In this document: positions 7,541 through 16,308 of the stretch, in pieces
Layout of the letters: each line of letters opens with the position of its first letter
Position numbering within the stretch: the first letter of the stretch is position 1
Origin: Kineothrix sp. IPX-CK
Lineage (GTDB): Bacteria > Bacillota > Clostridia > Lachnospirales > Lachnospiraceae
NCBI RefSeq assembly: GCF_039134705.1
Contig: NZ_CP146256.1
Span: 2,914,001 to 2,978,000 of the forward strand
DNA length: 64,000 nucleotides
Direction of reading: 5' to 3'
Made by a program: the position numbers and the translations under genes
Notes under the pieces: model-generated
Database searches by the model: none
Seen by the model: only the letters and a program-made list of their open reading frames with translations
What the model was told of the DNA's origin: nothing

Positions 7541-10027
7541 TTAATTCACTTCTCCTTTCACCGTAACCGGCTTGAATCGCTTTAATCGCAAGGCATTAGT
7601 CAATACGGAAACTGAGCTTAAGCTCATGGCCGCTGCTGCAAAAATCGGGTTAAGTAGCGGACCGCCGAACAAGTAGAGTAAGCCGGCGGCAACCGGAATA
7701 CCGATTACGTTATAACCAAAGGCCCAGAAAAGATTTTCCTTTATATTTAAAATTGTCTTTTTACTCAAATGAATTGCAGTAGGAACATCCATAAGATCGG
7801 AGCGCATGAGCACGATATCTGCGCTTTCCATCGCCACGTCCGTACCGGAGCCGATCGCAATACCAATGTCCGCCTGAGCTAATGCCGGAGCATCATTGAT
7901 TCCGTCACCTACCATAGCAACCTTACGCCCCATTTCCTGAAGCTTCTTCACCTCGCTGGCCTTATCCTGAGGAAGTACCTCCGCAAGGACGCGGTCAATA
8001 CCTACCTGACGGGCGATGGCTGCAGCGGTTCTCTTGTTGTCGCCGGTAATCATCGCTACCTCGATGCCCATTTTATGAAGGCTGTCAATGGCTGCCCTGC
8101 TGCTTTGCTTTACTACGTCCGCCACGGCGATAATACCTGCTAATTCACCGTCAAGCGCTATATACATCGGAGTCTTGCCTTCCTCAGCCAGACGGTCGGA
8201 AACAGATTCGAAATCCTTTAAGTCTATATTTTTTTCCTCCATCAGCTTACGGTTGCCTGCCAAAACGGTCTGGCCACTTATCAGTGCCTCGATGCCGCGC
8301 CCCGTAATAGACGTAAAGTTATCCACTTTAAGAATATCATACCCTTTTGCTTCTGCCTTGGACACAATCGCTTGCCCAAGAGGATGCTCGGAGCTTTTTT
8401 CCGCCGAAGCTGCGATTTGAAGAAGCTGCTCTTCTTTCGTTCCCGCCGCCGCCAGTATATCCGTAACGGTGGGCTTTCCTTCCGTAATCGTACCCGTCTT
8501 ATCGAATACGATGGTATTGATTTTATGAGCGATTTCCAACGCTTCGCCGCCCTTTATCAAAATACCGTTCTCCGCACCCTTTCCCGTGCCGACCATAATG
8601 GCCGTCGGTGTCGCAAGACCCAGCGCACAAGGGCACGCAATTACCAGCACCGAAATGAAAATGGTCAGCGCAAACTTCACATCTCCGCCCGTTCCAAAGA
8701 ACCATGCCGTTCCTGCCAGAAGGGCAATGAGGCAGACTACCGGCACGAAATAGCCGGATACAATATCCGCCATCTGAGCGATGGGCGCCTTTGATCCCTG
8801 CGCATCCTCCACCAGCTTGATGATCTGTGCCAGCACCGTATTGCTTCCGACCTTTTCCGCACGGAAGCGAATGGTTCCGGTTGTGTTGATGGATGCGGCA
8901 TAGACCTCATCGTTCGCCTTTTTATCAACCGGCATACTCTCGCCGGTAAGCATCGATTCATCAATTGCTGTGTTACCCTCGATTACCGTTCCGTCAACAG
9001 GTATCTTCGCACCGGGCTTTACAACAATGATGTCTCCTACTTCCACTTCATCGATCGGTATTTCCTTTTCTACGCCATTATGAATAATAATCGCCGTCTT
9101 GGGAGCCAGCCCCATCAGCTTCTTAATGGCCTCTCCGGTACGTCCCTTGGATACCGCTTCCAACGATTTTCCAAGAAGAATCAGGGTTATGATGACCCCT
9201 GCTGTCTCGAAATAGAGGGACTCTACCGCATGCGAATTTCCTTTTGCAATCAGAAATACATTATAAGCGCTGTAAATAACTGCAGATGTAGTTCCTACCG
9301 CGATAAGAGAGTCCATATTCGGACTTCTCTGCCAGAGAGCCTTAAATCCTATCACATAAAATTTGTAACCCACGCCGATGACCGGAGCGACCAGTATGAT
9401 TTGCAGCATCGCATAAATCAAAGGAAACTGCATGGGGTTCAGCGCTGCAGGAAATGGAAGGCGCACGAACTGAATCATGGGAGCCATCGCTATATATAAC
9501 AGCGGAAGAGAAAACACTGCAGAAACGATGAACTTCGTCCAAAGAGTACGTATCTCCTTCTGCTTTCGTATTCTGTCCTCGTCGGCCGCATCCGCCTTAT
9601 TCACTTCCAAAGCCTGATATCCGGCTTTTTCAATAGCTTCACGAATAGCGGAAAGCCGTACCTGATGGGGAAAATAGGACACAGAAGCTTTTTCGGTGGC
9701 ATAGTTTACCGATACGCTTTCTATACCCTCCAGCTTTCCAACTGCCTTTTCCACTCTCTTTGCGCAGGCTGCGCAGGACATCCCTCCAATAGGGATTGTT
9801 ACATTCTGGCTGGCGGCTTTTTCCACCACCTCATAGCCTATTTTCGTCACTCTGTTCTTAATGTCATCCAGTTCGATCAAAGCGTTGTCATACTCAACAA
9901 ACAACTTCTCGCTGGCAAGATTTACATTCGCCTGACCGATGCCGTCCAGCTTGCGGACAGTTTTTTCAATTCTCCCGGCACAAGCCGCACAGGTCATGCC
10001 ACGTATGTCTAATACTCGACTTTCCAT
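7541..10027 (-). CDS. copA: copper-exporting P-type ATPase CopA
   Basis: P1B-1 ATPase of 828 residues that pumps Cu(I) out of the cytoplasm using ATP. It has two N-terminal HMA domains (GMTCAAC about 10-16; GMSCAAC about 82-88), eight predicted membrane helices, the actuator TGES loop (361-364), the transmembrane metal site CPC (465-467), the phosphorylated Asp in DKTGT (509-513), the SEHPLG nucleotide-binding signature and the GDGINDAPAL hinge. The downstream helix motifs (YN in FGYNVIG; M-SSVSV) fit copper rather than zinc pumps. It leads an operon with the unknown anchored protein, copZ and a two-component system, and is divergent from an HxlR gene. Confidence 0.96.
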   Translation of the reverse strand: MESRVLDIRGMTCAACAGRIEKTVRKLDGIGQANVNLASEKLFVEYDNALIELDDIKNRVTKIGYEVVEKAASQNVTIPIGGMSCAACAKRVEKAVGKLEGIESVSVNYATEKASVSYFPHQVRLSAIREAIEKAGYQALEVNKADAADEDRIRKQKEIRTLWTKFIVSAVFSLPLLYIAMAPMIQFVRLPFPAALNPMQFPLIYAMLQIILVAPVIGVGYKFYVIGFKALWQRSPNMDSLIAVGTTSAVIYSAYNVFLIAKGNSHAVESLYFETAGVIITLILLGKSLEAVSKGRTGEAIKKLMGLAPKTAIIIHNGVEKEIPIDEVEVGDIIVVKPGAKIPVDGTVIEGNTAIDESMLTGESMPVDKKANDEVYAASINTTGTIRFRAEKVGSNTVLAQIIKLVEDAQGSKAPIAQMADIVSGYFVPVVCLIALLAGTAWFFGTGGDVKFALTIFISVLVIACPCALGLATPTAIMVGTGKGAENGILIKGGEALEIAHKINTIVFDKTGTITEGKPTVTDILAAAGTKEEQLLQIAASAEKSSEHPLGQAIVSKAEAKGYDILKVDNFTSITGRGIEALISGQTVLAGNRKLMEEKNIDLKDFESVSDRLAEEGKTPMYIALDGELAGIIAVADVVKQSSRAAIDSLHKMGIEVAMITGDNKRTAAAIARQVGIDRVLAEVLPQDKASEVKKLQEMGRKVAMVGDGINDAPALAQADIGIAIGSGTDVAMESADIVLMRSDLMDVPTAIHLSKKTILNIKENLFWAFGYNVIGIPVAAGLLYLFGGPLLNPIFAAAAMSLSSVSVLTNALRLKRFKPVTVKGEVN

Positions 10028-10148
10028 CTTGTATTTATCTCCTTTCTATATCCATATCTGCATATCTTAGACTTTTGACTATTACAAAGCCCATAATTAT
10101 CATGCATTTGCAGGATTACCATTTGGCAGTTGCTTTTATCATAATTTC

Positions 10149-10176
10149 ATTTTAACGCAAATAATTCTTTTTGCAA
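10149..10176 (-). promoter_or_regulatory. probable copA promoter
   Basis: On the minus strand TTGCAA (10171-10176) and TAAAAT (10149-10154) are spaced by 16 bp, about 120 nt before the copA start. A palindrome lies just upstream (10198-10215). Confidence 0.5.
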
Positions 10177-10197
10177 CTACGCACTTTATTGTATAAT

Positions 10198-10215
10198 AGT
10201 ACCTAAAAAGGTACT
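10198..10215. promoter_or_regulatory. palindromic operator between copA and the HxlR gene
   Basis: AGTACC-N6-GGTACT is a perfect 6+6 inverted repeat in the divergent intergenic region. HxlR/DUF24 regulators are reported to bind GTAC-type inverted repeats, so the adjacent HxlR protein is the natural candidate binder; this is inference. A TATAAT sits immediately to its left. Confidence 0.55.
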
Positions 10216-10242
10216 GTAATGTTTTTTTCAGCTTTCCGGCAC

Positions 10243-10271
10243 TTGACCTTTGTTTGCCGGCGTTGTATCAT
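10243..10271 (+). promoter_or_regulatory. promoter of the HxlR gene
   Basis: TTGACC (10243-10248) and TATCAT (10266-10271) have a 17-bp spacer, 47 nt before the HxlR start codon. An inverted repeat CCGGCA/TGCCGG (10236-10241 and 10255-10260) straddles the -35 box. Confidence 0.6.
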
Positions 10272-10318
10272 AATTCAAATAATTGTTTATATTTAAATAA
10301 TAAAGGAGGTATGCTGTT

Positions 10319-10663
10319 ATGGTTTATAATTGTCCCGTAGAAATTACCCTTAAAATGATTGGGGGAAAATATAAAGCTCTTATTCTCTGGCATTTGATCG
10401 ATTCCACGCTTCGCTTTGGGGAACTGCGTAAACTTATTCCGCAGGCTACGCCTAAAATGCTCACCCAGCAGCTTCGGGAATTGGAGGAAGACGATTTGAT
10501 ATGCCGCAAGGTATATCCGGTTGTGCCTCCTAAAGTGGAATATTCCCTTACCGAACTGGGTATGAGCATTCGCCCTATTTTACTGGCCATGTATGGCTGG
10601 GGCTCCGATTATCTTAAAAACAACGGTATTGAGGTAAACTGTTCCATGCACATTCAACCTTAA
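10319..10663 (+). CDS. HxlR-family winged-helix transcriptional regulator
   Basis: A 114-residue MarR-like regulator of the HxlR/DUF24 family: [20 protein letters not shown] at the N-terminus, the recognition helix region [18 protein letters not shown], and the beta-wing [14 protein letters not shown] Cys at residue 5 matches the N-terminal redox-sensing Cys of several family members; another is at the C-terminus. The start is preceded by AAAGGAGGT. It is transcribed divergently from copA and may respond to electrophile or metal stress. Its target is unproven, but the GTAC palindrome between the two genes is the obvious candidate. Confidence 0.9.
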   Translation: MVYNCPVEITLKMIGGKYKALILWHLIDSTLRFGELRKLIPQATPKMLTQQLRELEEDDLICRKVYPVVPPKVEYSLTELGMSIRPILLAMYGWGSDYLKNNGIEVNCSMHIQP

Positions 10664-10692
10664 TCTTTTGTAAAAAAAGTGAAATATTATTC

Positions 10693-11322
10693 TTATTTCC
10701 AGTTAGCGAATATTTGCTCTGATTCTTGCAAAAAGCTGTACGATATAGTAATGGAGTCATCCGTTACCGTTTTGTTTTCATCGAAAATCGGCCATGGGTT
10801 GCATCCGCCGGCTTCTACTTCCACTTGCTCCATCGGGAACTGATTACCGCAGTTTTGGCATACCAGCTTGTCACCATCCTGCTTATAATAGCCTCTGCCG
10901 GAATTGTAACATATCTGACAAGTATTAAAAGCCGTACGGATGCTTCCGTCAGAGGCCTTGACCGCTATGATCTCCATGTCGATTCCGTCCACCGTAACCG
11001 GGTAAAAAGAAGCTTCCTCCGTAATATCTGACACGGGAATGATCAAATCCTCACCCGTCGATGCTTCCGTTTCTTCAGACTGCGAAGTGCTTTCTTCTAC
11101 AGCCTGCGGAGTACTTTCTTCTACAGACTGCTGCGCTTTTGCCGTTTCGGTTTCAGAAACCGCATTATTTTTCTGTCCGCAAGCCGCCAATAAAAGTGTG
11201 GGTAAAAGTATCAAAACTATACATGCTGCACCTTTTCTGAATTTCTTTTCTTTTTTTTCTTCCGTTATTTCATTATTTTTTCTGTTGGATTTCATAGCTA
11301 CTTTCCTGTTAAATGAAAACAT
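10693..11322 (-). CDS. DUF2318-type cysteine-rich lipoprotein
   Basis: A 209-residue protein with a charged N-terminus, a hydrophobic stretch and lipobox (LLLAACG), a Ser/Glu/Thr-rich linker of about 45 residues and a C-terminal DUF2318 domain. The diagnostic cysteines are CQICYNSGRGYY, CQNCGNQFP and a later GGCNP. DUF2318 proteins are described as Fe-S/metal-binding and often neighbour membrane metal transporters. The upstream genes encode a 38-aa membrane peptide and an HMA-SafE-cupredoxin fusion, so a surface role in copper or iron handling is likely (inference). The start has AAGGAG at 8 nt. Confidence 0.82.
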   Translation of the reverse strand: MFSFNRKVAMKSNRKNNEITEEKKEKKFRKGAACIVLILLPTLLLAACGQKNNAVSETETAKAQQSVEESTPQAVEESTSQSEETEASTGEDLIIPVSDITEEASFYPVTVDGIDMEIIAVKASDGSIRTAFNTCQICYNSGRGYYKQDGDKLVCQNCGNQFPMEQVEVEAGGCNPWPIFDENKTVTDDSITISYSFLQESEQIFANWK

Positions 11323-11352
11323 TCTCTTTTCTCCTTTTGACTTCTTATTTTG

Positions 11353-11469
11353 TCATTTTAAAGTTGTCTCGTCATCGCCTTGCTTTTTATTGCGTCCTAC
11401 CAGAAGTATCCCGATTAAAATCGCTGCTGCCGGTACGATACAGTGCCAGTGGCTCAATAATAAATCCAT
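11353..11469 (-). CDS. 38-residue single-pass membrane peptide
   Basis: A short gene with a clear AAGGAG 8 nt before its ATG. The peptide begins MDLLLSHWHCIVPAAAILIG, continues as a hydrophobic helix (ILLVG), then ends with a charged cytoplasmic tail (RNKKQGDD). It lies 69 nt after the fusion gene stop and 30 nt before the DUF2318 start, in the same orientation, so it is part of that operon. The HWHC cluster at the presumed outer face is a possible metal-binding site. No family was recognised. Confidence 0.7.
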   Translation of the reverse strand: MDLLLSHWHCIVPAAAILIGILLVGRNKKQGDDETTLK

Positions 11470-11538
11470 GCTGTCAACTCCTTTCTACCGTGGTATCTAT
11501 TCGTAACAGTTCAGTCATCAGAGCTGCTACATCTATTC

Positions 11539-13392
11539 TCATTGACAACATGATGCACCCGCCGCCTGCGTAAAGTATTCCTGCGGATACACAAGCGTCT
11601 CGTAAGAAGAGACCTCCGCCTTTACAGCTTCCAGATCAATATTATCCAGACTGTCCACTACCTTTATATATCCAAAGAACTGATTGCTTCCGTCATAGAA
11701 CTCGAAATCCGCCGAAGGCAAAAAGTACAAGGAATTCTCACCCTTTGCTAATGAAAGCTGGGCGTAATATGCCGGAGCAATTATTTGATCCAATCCCTGT
11801 CCGCTCGCGGACTGATTGTCAATGTTCCATAATACATTCATGCCTGTCTGAACAATTGCAACTGCCGGCTGAAAACCGTCGTCCGTCAAAGTTATGGTTA
11901 TTTGCTGCATATCGTTGCCTGAGTCGTCTATTATGGGCTCCGCTATGACAATATTTTCTACAGGTATCACATAGTCGGAGACTTCCGGCTCAGGGGCGGG
12001 CGGAGTACTGTCAAAAGCGATGGGTTCCGAAGAATCATCATCCCCTCCCTCCACAACAGTAATGGTACCGCGGATCATCCCCATCCAGCAGGTATACTGG
12101 AAGGTTCCCGTTTCTTCAGGGGTAAATTCTATAATGTTTTCACCCTCTGTAAATTTGTGCTGAATACCATATTCCCGAATATATATTTCGTTGTTGCATC
12201 CGTTGATACTGCCCTGTGGTGCGTCAATAACCCATTTTACCGGCATCCCTGCCTGAACAGTGATATCGGGATACCTGCCGGAGGAAAGCGTACTGTTTAC
12301 TACCTGCTCTCCATCCTCTGTTTTCTCGCCCACGACGTCTGTTTGTTCGCTGCCGCCTTCCTTGGCAAAGGACAAGGGCTGATAAATTCCCGCCAGATTC
12401 ACACCTTGGGAAAACATGGACAAACCTAACACCACCACCAGCACCGCTCCGGCAGGCATTATCTTATTAGTGAACTTTTTGCCAAGTGCCGTTCCTACCG
12501 CACCAAGTCCGAACATCAAAGGTACGGTTCCCATGCTGAACAAGAACATCGACATCGCTCCCGCAAAAGCGTTTCCGGTGGAAAGGGCATAAATCTGCAT
12601 CGCCTGCAAAGGACCGCAAGGCATTAATCCGTTTAAAAGACCTACAATAAGAGGACTTTTACTTTTTCCCTTTTCCGCATTGATTTTTCGGGCAAATACC
12701 CTGGGCATTCTCGGATTGAGTCTGCGAAGCCATGGAAAAATTCCCAGCATATTGATTCCCATAATTACCATGAAGACTCCAGCCGCCAGCTTCAAGGCTC
12801 CCTGCATCGTATTGGAAAAAGTAAACACCGATCCCAGTGCTCCGACAATAAATCCTACTATTGTATATGAGATTACTCGTCCGAAATTATATAAAAATGC
12901 CGGTCTGAGAAAAGCGAAACGACTGCTTTCCTCTTCAAGAGGCCTCCCCGGAATACACTGAGACAGATTAATGCCGCCGCACATGGCCACACAGTGCACA
13001 GATGTAATCAGGCCTATAACAAAAAGCATCCCATATCCCATATTTGCTTCCGCGAGCTGGCTTGGAACGAGCATATTCAAAAGACCAAACTGCTGTATGA
13101 AAATATAGAGGGAAAAAATTATAAGAAGCAGCCCTACTGTGCGGCTGTTTCCCGATGCCCCCTTATCATTTCCCATCAACACCTCATAATCCAGTCGTTC
13201 AATTACTGAAATAATATCTTTTAAAGAAATAATGTCCGTATCATATGTGACGTCGGCAGTCCCTGCATTATAACTTACCGTAGCGGATTGTATGCCTGCG
13301 GTATTTCGCAGTTTTTTTTCGATTTTATTCTGACAGTTAACACAAGTCATGCCGCCGATTCGCAATGTTTTGGATTTTATACCTGATTTCAT
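11539..13392 (-). CDS. HMA - SafE-like membrane - double cupredoxin-like fusion
   Basis: A 617-residue multidomain protein. Residues 1-72 are an HMA domain with GGMTCVNC (13-20). Residues about 85-345 form a six- to seven-helix membrane domain of the TauE/SafE (DsbD-like) type with SVHCVAMCGG (131-140) and GLMPCGPLQ (255-263). Residues about 370-450 look like a cupredoxin, ending in YTCWMGMIRG where Cys and Met could ligate copper. A second cupredoxin-like segment (about 485-600) lacks an obvious Cys ligand, and the C-terminus ends in SCCQ. The gene has AAAGGAGG at 7 nt and heads an operon with a small membrane peptide and a DUF2318 lipoprotein. The likely job is copper movement or redox relay across the membrane; the substrate is not proven. 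Confidence 0.88.
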   Translation of the reverse strand: MKSGIKSKTLRIGGMTCVNCQNKIEKKLRNTAGIQSATVSYNAGTADVTYDTDIISLKDIISVIERLDYEVLMGNDKGASGNSRTVGLLLIIFSLYIFIQQFGLLNMLVPSQLAEANMGYGMLFVIGLITSVHCVAMCGGINLSQCIPGRPLEEESSRFAFLRPAFLYNFGRVISYTIVGFIVGALGSVFTFSNTMQGALKLAAGVFMVIMGINMLGIFPWLRRLNPRMPRVFARKINAEKGKSKSPLIVGLLNGLMPCGPLQAMQIYALSTGNAFAGAMSMFLFSMGTVPLMFGLGAVGTALGKKFTNKIMPAGAVLVVVLGLSMFSQGVNLAGIYQPLSFAKEGGSEQTDVVGEKTEDGEQVVNSTLSSGRYPDITVQAGMPVKWVIDAPQGSINGCNNEIYIREYGIQHKFTEGENIIEFTPEETGTFQYTCWMGMIRGTITVVEGGDDDSSEPIAFDSTPPAPEPEVSDYVIPVENIVIAEPIIDDSGNDMQQITITLTDDGFQPAVAIVQTGMNVLWNIDNQSASGQGLDQIIAPAYYAQLSLAKGENSLYFLPSADFEFYDGSNQFFGYIKVVDSLDNIDLEAVKAEVSSYETLVYPQEYFTQAAGASCCQ

Positions 13393-13507
13393 TTGGCGTC
13401 CTCCTTTTAATCTTATGGCATGAGTATATGAAACAAATTTGTAGAAGTTATGGAGATAGAAAATTTTAATATAAATAAAAAATTATTGAACAAAGGTCAT
13501 TAATTTA

Positions 13508-13555
13508 TTGACATCATTTGAAGCGAGCATTATAATTATTAATGACTTAAAGTCA
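13508..13555 (+). promoter_or_regulatory. consensus promoter and operator of the TetR gene
   Basis: TTGACA (13508-13513) and TATAAT (13531-13536) match consensus with a 17-bp spacer. The perfect palindrome TGACTT-A-AAGTCA (13543-13555) covers the expected start site, within a longer repeat of ATTATT...AATAAT arms. This arrangement fits autorepression by the TetR protein encoded next. Confidence 0.75.
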
Positions 13556-13579
13556 ATAATATTTTGTGAGGTGAATTCT

Positions 13580-14203
13580 ATGGCTCGTCCTGCAAAAAAA
13601 TCATCTGAACAGTGGACACAAGAAATCATAAATGCGGCCCAAAATCTTTTTACTGCCAATGGTTATGATGAAACTTCCATAAGTGACATAATGGATGCCG
13701 TAAAAGGTGCGAAGGGTACATTTTATCAATTTTTTGAAAGTAAAGAATTGTTATTGGAAACGCTTGTTGAAAAATGGGCAGATGATTATGAAAAAGCTAT
13801 CATTGAGATACTGGACAGTGCTAATAGCACTTTTGTTGATAAGTTTTCAAAAATGATGGACTTAATTAAACAAATGTCAAGTAAGACATTGGGAATGGAA
13901 GCATTTTTTCACCCCTCAAACGGTGTTATGATTTATAAACTGACAAAAAGAATAGCCACCGTTATAACTCCTTATTTGGAAGAAGTTTTAAAAATGGGAA
14001 TGGAAGAAGATTTGTTTTCTTTGGATGATCCGCATTTTTATGCAAGCTTTATTATAAGCGGAGCATTAGGCTCATTGAGTTCAGGTGCAGAGGCCCCTAT
14101 CGATAACATACCGGGGAATCTCCAGTTACTGCCTGAAATAACGGCTAATATCCTGGGAATTGACAAAGGCGTACTGCTCTATAGCAAGGAGACCACAAGA
14201 TGA
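13580..14203 (+). CDS. TetR/AcrR-family transcriptional regulator
   Basis: A 207-residue regulator; the start at 13580 (MARPAKKSSEQW) follows GAGGTG at 7 nt, whereas upstream Met codons overlap the promoter. The HTH is at residues about 10-55 (IINAAQNLFTANGYDETSIS ... KGTFYQFFESKELL). The rest is a helical ligand-binding domain. It is divergent from the HMA-SafE-cupredoxin operon and overlaps the next small gene by ATGA, so the two proteins are co-translated. It probably represses itself through the TGACTTAAAGTCA palindrome; control of the divergent operon is plausible. Confidence 0.9.
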   Translation: MARPAKKSSEQWTQEIINAAQNLFTANGYDETSISDIMDAVKGAKGTFYQFFESKELLLETLVEKWADDYEKAIIEILDSANSTFVDKFSKMMDLIKQMSSKTLGMEAFFHPSNGVMIYKLTKRIATVITPYLEEVLKMGMEEDLFSLDDPHFYASFIISGALGSLSSGAEAPIDNIPGNLQLLPEITANILGIDKGVLLYSKETTR

Positions 14204-14373
14204 TAAATAATGAATTCGATAGTTGCCCGTGTCCAAAAGTCAAATGCAAAAATCATTCTGATTGTAAGCTGTGTATTGTGCGGCATTCCAGAAAAAAATC
14301 AAAACCATACTGCATGAGAGAGCGCAGAGATAACGCCGTCAAAAAAGAAAAAAACAGCGCTGTCGATAAATAA
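14200..14373 (+). CDS. 57-residue cysteine-rich protein coupled to TetR
   Basis: A small gene whose ATG overlaps the TetR stop (ATGA) and is preceded by AAGGAG at 8 nt. The 57-residue product has six Cys in its first 40 residues in a pattern C-x-C-x4-C-x5-C-x2-C, followed by a Cys in KPYCMRERR, and a basic C-terminus. It looks like a small zinc- or Fe-S-binding protein. I know no defined function. Coupling to a regulator beside metal genes suggests a sensor partner or metal buffer (inference). Confidence 0.78.
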   Translation: MINNEFDSCPCPKVKCKNHSDCKLCIVRHSRKKSKPYCMRERRDNAVKKEKNSAVDK

Positions 14374-14392
14374 AATCAAAGCCGCTGTTTTT
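14354..14392. terminator. intrinsic terminator between convergent genes
   Basis: ACAGCG (14354-14359) pairs with CGCTGT (14383-14388), followed by T5; the upstream A-run allows use from the minus strand as well. It ends the TetR pair and probably the oleate hydratase transcript. Confidence 0.6.
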
Positions 14393-14399
14393 CTCTTTA

Positions 14400-16175
14400 T
14401 CAAATCACATGATATTCCTTCAATAACTTTTCTATATCCGTGCCTCCAATTTTTTTAAGTACTTCTTTAACTACTATCTTTTCCACAAATCCCAGCTTCA
14501 TGTCGGTGGCTTTTTTGCCGTCGCGAAGCTGCACAGTAGCATTTAACAGATCCCGGACATCGTATACGCTTCCCCATACCTCAGGTACGCCGCGATCGAT
14601 ATCCAACAAAGTATAAACTGCCTCCATTCCGGTACGGATAGAATACTCAGTGGTAAAGATGGTATCACGCTTCGTTTCCGCAAACTGTCCGAGAAAGGCA
14701 AAGTTAACGGCTCCCTGCGGAACTACGTCCGGTCTGTCTCCATATGCGCGGGGCATGAAGAACGCAGTGATATACGGCATCATACAGGGCACGGTGTTTG
14801 CGCTGTTTTCAGCAATATCCTCAATTTCACTTTCGGGCACACCGATATGGTACAGCCACTCCATACATATTTCTTTGCCGGTGCAATCCCGCATGGGTTT
14901 CTTCACATAATCGCCGGGCTGATCGGAAAATAAACCGTACACCCAGACGAGGAGCTGATCCTTAGGCTGATTACGAAACTGGGGCTGACGGTTAATGGTC
15001 CAGCTCAAGAGCCATGAGGAATCCTTTACGGTGACAATACCTCCGGTAACCACTTTGCCTGAGAAGGGGTCTCGCTTACAAATATTCTGAATATAAGGAA
15101 CGACGCGCTGGTCGAGGGTATTGACAGTAGCACTCATCCAGTTGGACTGCTCAGGATCATAACAAAATTTGTCAGGATGGCCGAAAGACTTGTCTTGAGC
15201 CGCAATCTTACGCCACATATCCCATCCGCCGCCGGCTTTGATCTCGGACTGAAAGATTGCCGGTGTATTCTGGTCACCGATGGTGGAGTTCTCCACACAG
15301 CCGCCGTTAGTGATAAATACGAGATCGTTTTCAGTAAGATCTATGCTTTCTTCCTTGCCGTCTCTAATTACCTCTATACTCGCAGCCTGCTTTTTACTCC
15401 CGGCACAGTTAAATTTCACATTTACAACCTTGACACCGTAGTGAAACTGTACGCCAAAGCCTTCCAAATATTTTACCATAGGAAGAATCATGGATTCATA
15501 CTGGTTGTACTTGGTAAAACGCAGAGCCTTAAAGTCTGGCAGACCACCAATATGATGGATAAAGCGCTGAATATAGAGCTTCATCTCCAGGGCGCTGTGC
15601 CAGTTTTCAAAGGCAAACATAGTACGCCAATACATCCAGAAATTAGAATCCAGCACTTCGTCGTCGAACACATCGGTAATGCGCTTATCCTGAAGTTCTT
15701 CATTCGCCGTGAAAAACAACTTCATGATCTCCATGGCGCCCTTATCCGAAATATCGAATTTCCCTTCGGTATGGGCATCCTCTCCGCGGTTTAGCGTAGC
15801 CCGGCAAAGGGAATAATTAGGGTCTGCTTTATTCAGCCAGTAGTATTCATCCAGAACGGATATCCCCTCTGTTTCAATGGATGGAATGGAACGGAACAAG
15901 TCCCACATACACTCGAAATGGTTGTCCATCTCCCGGCCGCCTCGCATGACATAACCGACATTTTCATACTGATAACCGTCGCAAGCGCCGCCGGGAATAG
16001 GGTCTTTCTCCAGAACATGGACATGCTTTCCTGCCATCTGTCCGTCTCTGACAAGAAAGCAGGCTGCTGCAAGGGCTGCAAGACCGCTGCCAACAATATA
16101 CGCCGATTTCCCGTCGACTCCCTCCGGCTTCAGCGGGCGGGCGAACGCTTCATAATTACCACTTGAATAATACAT
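14400..16175 (-). CDS. ohyA: oleate hydratase (MCRA family)
   Basis: FAD-dependent oleate hydratase, formerly called myosin-cross-reactive antigen, which adds water to the 9,10 double bond of unsaturated fatty acids to give 10-hydroxy fatty acids. The 591-residue length is typical. The start is ATG 16175 (MYYSSGNYEAFARP), with AGGAGG 8 nt upstream; an ATG two codons earlier is too close to the site. FAD-binding signature YIVGSGLAALAAACFL is at about 26-41, and family motifs GGREMDNHFECMWD and RFIHHIGGLPDF are intact. In gut bacteria it is linked to detoxification of host or dietary fatty acids. A TetR gene directly upstream probably controls it. Confidence 0.95.
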   Translation of the reverse strand: MYYSSGNYEAFARPLKPEGVDGKSAYIVGSGLAALAAACFLVRDGQMAGKHVHVLEKDPIPGGACDGYQYENVGYVMRGGREMDNHFECMWDLFRSIPSIETEGISVLDEYYWLNKADPNYSLCRATLNRGEDAHTEGKFDISDKGAMEIMKLFFTANEELQDKRITDVFDDEVLDSNFWMYWRTMFAFENWHSALEMKLYIQRFIHHIGGLPDFKALRFTKYNQYESMILPMVKYLEGFGVQFHYGVKVVNVKFNCAGSKKQAASIEVIRDGKEESIDLTENDLVFITNGGCVENSTIGDQNTPAIFQSEIKAGGGWDMWRKIAAQDKSFGHPDKFCYDPEQSNWMSATVNTLDQRVVPYIQNICKRDPFSGKVVTGGIVTVKDSSWLLSWTINRQPQFRNQPKDQLLVWVYGLFSDQPGDYVKKPMRDCTGKEICMEWLYHIGVPESEIEDIAENSANTVPCMMPYITAFFMPRAYGDRPDVVPQGAVNFAFLGQFAETKRDTIFTTEYSIRTGMEAVYTLLDIDRGVPEVWGSVYDVRDLLNATVQLRDGKKATDMKLGFVEKIVVKEVLKKIGGTDIEKLLKEYHVI

Positions 16176-16255
16176 GATCATAACCTCCTATATGTTTTAT
16201 TTCCTTTTGATAGTTATATGCTAACAATTCTTTTTCAATCTCACAATAAACAGAA

Positions 16256-16290
16256 ATCCCTCCGTGATAAGATTTTTATCACAGAGGGAT
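16256..16290 (-). terminator. strong hairpin between TetR gene and ohyA
   Basis: ATCCCTC-C-GTGATAA faces TTATCAC-A-GAGGGAT, a 14-bp stem with one mismatch. On the minus strand it follows the TetR stop; the T-run is poor, so it may be a terminator, a 3' stabiliser or an operator for the TetR protein. Confidence 0.55.
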
Positions 16291-16308
16291 CATTTGTAAA
16301 AAGTTTTA

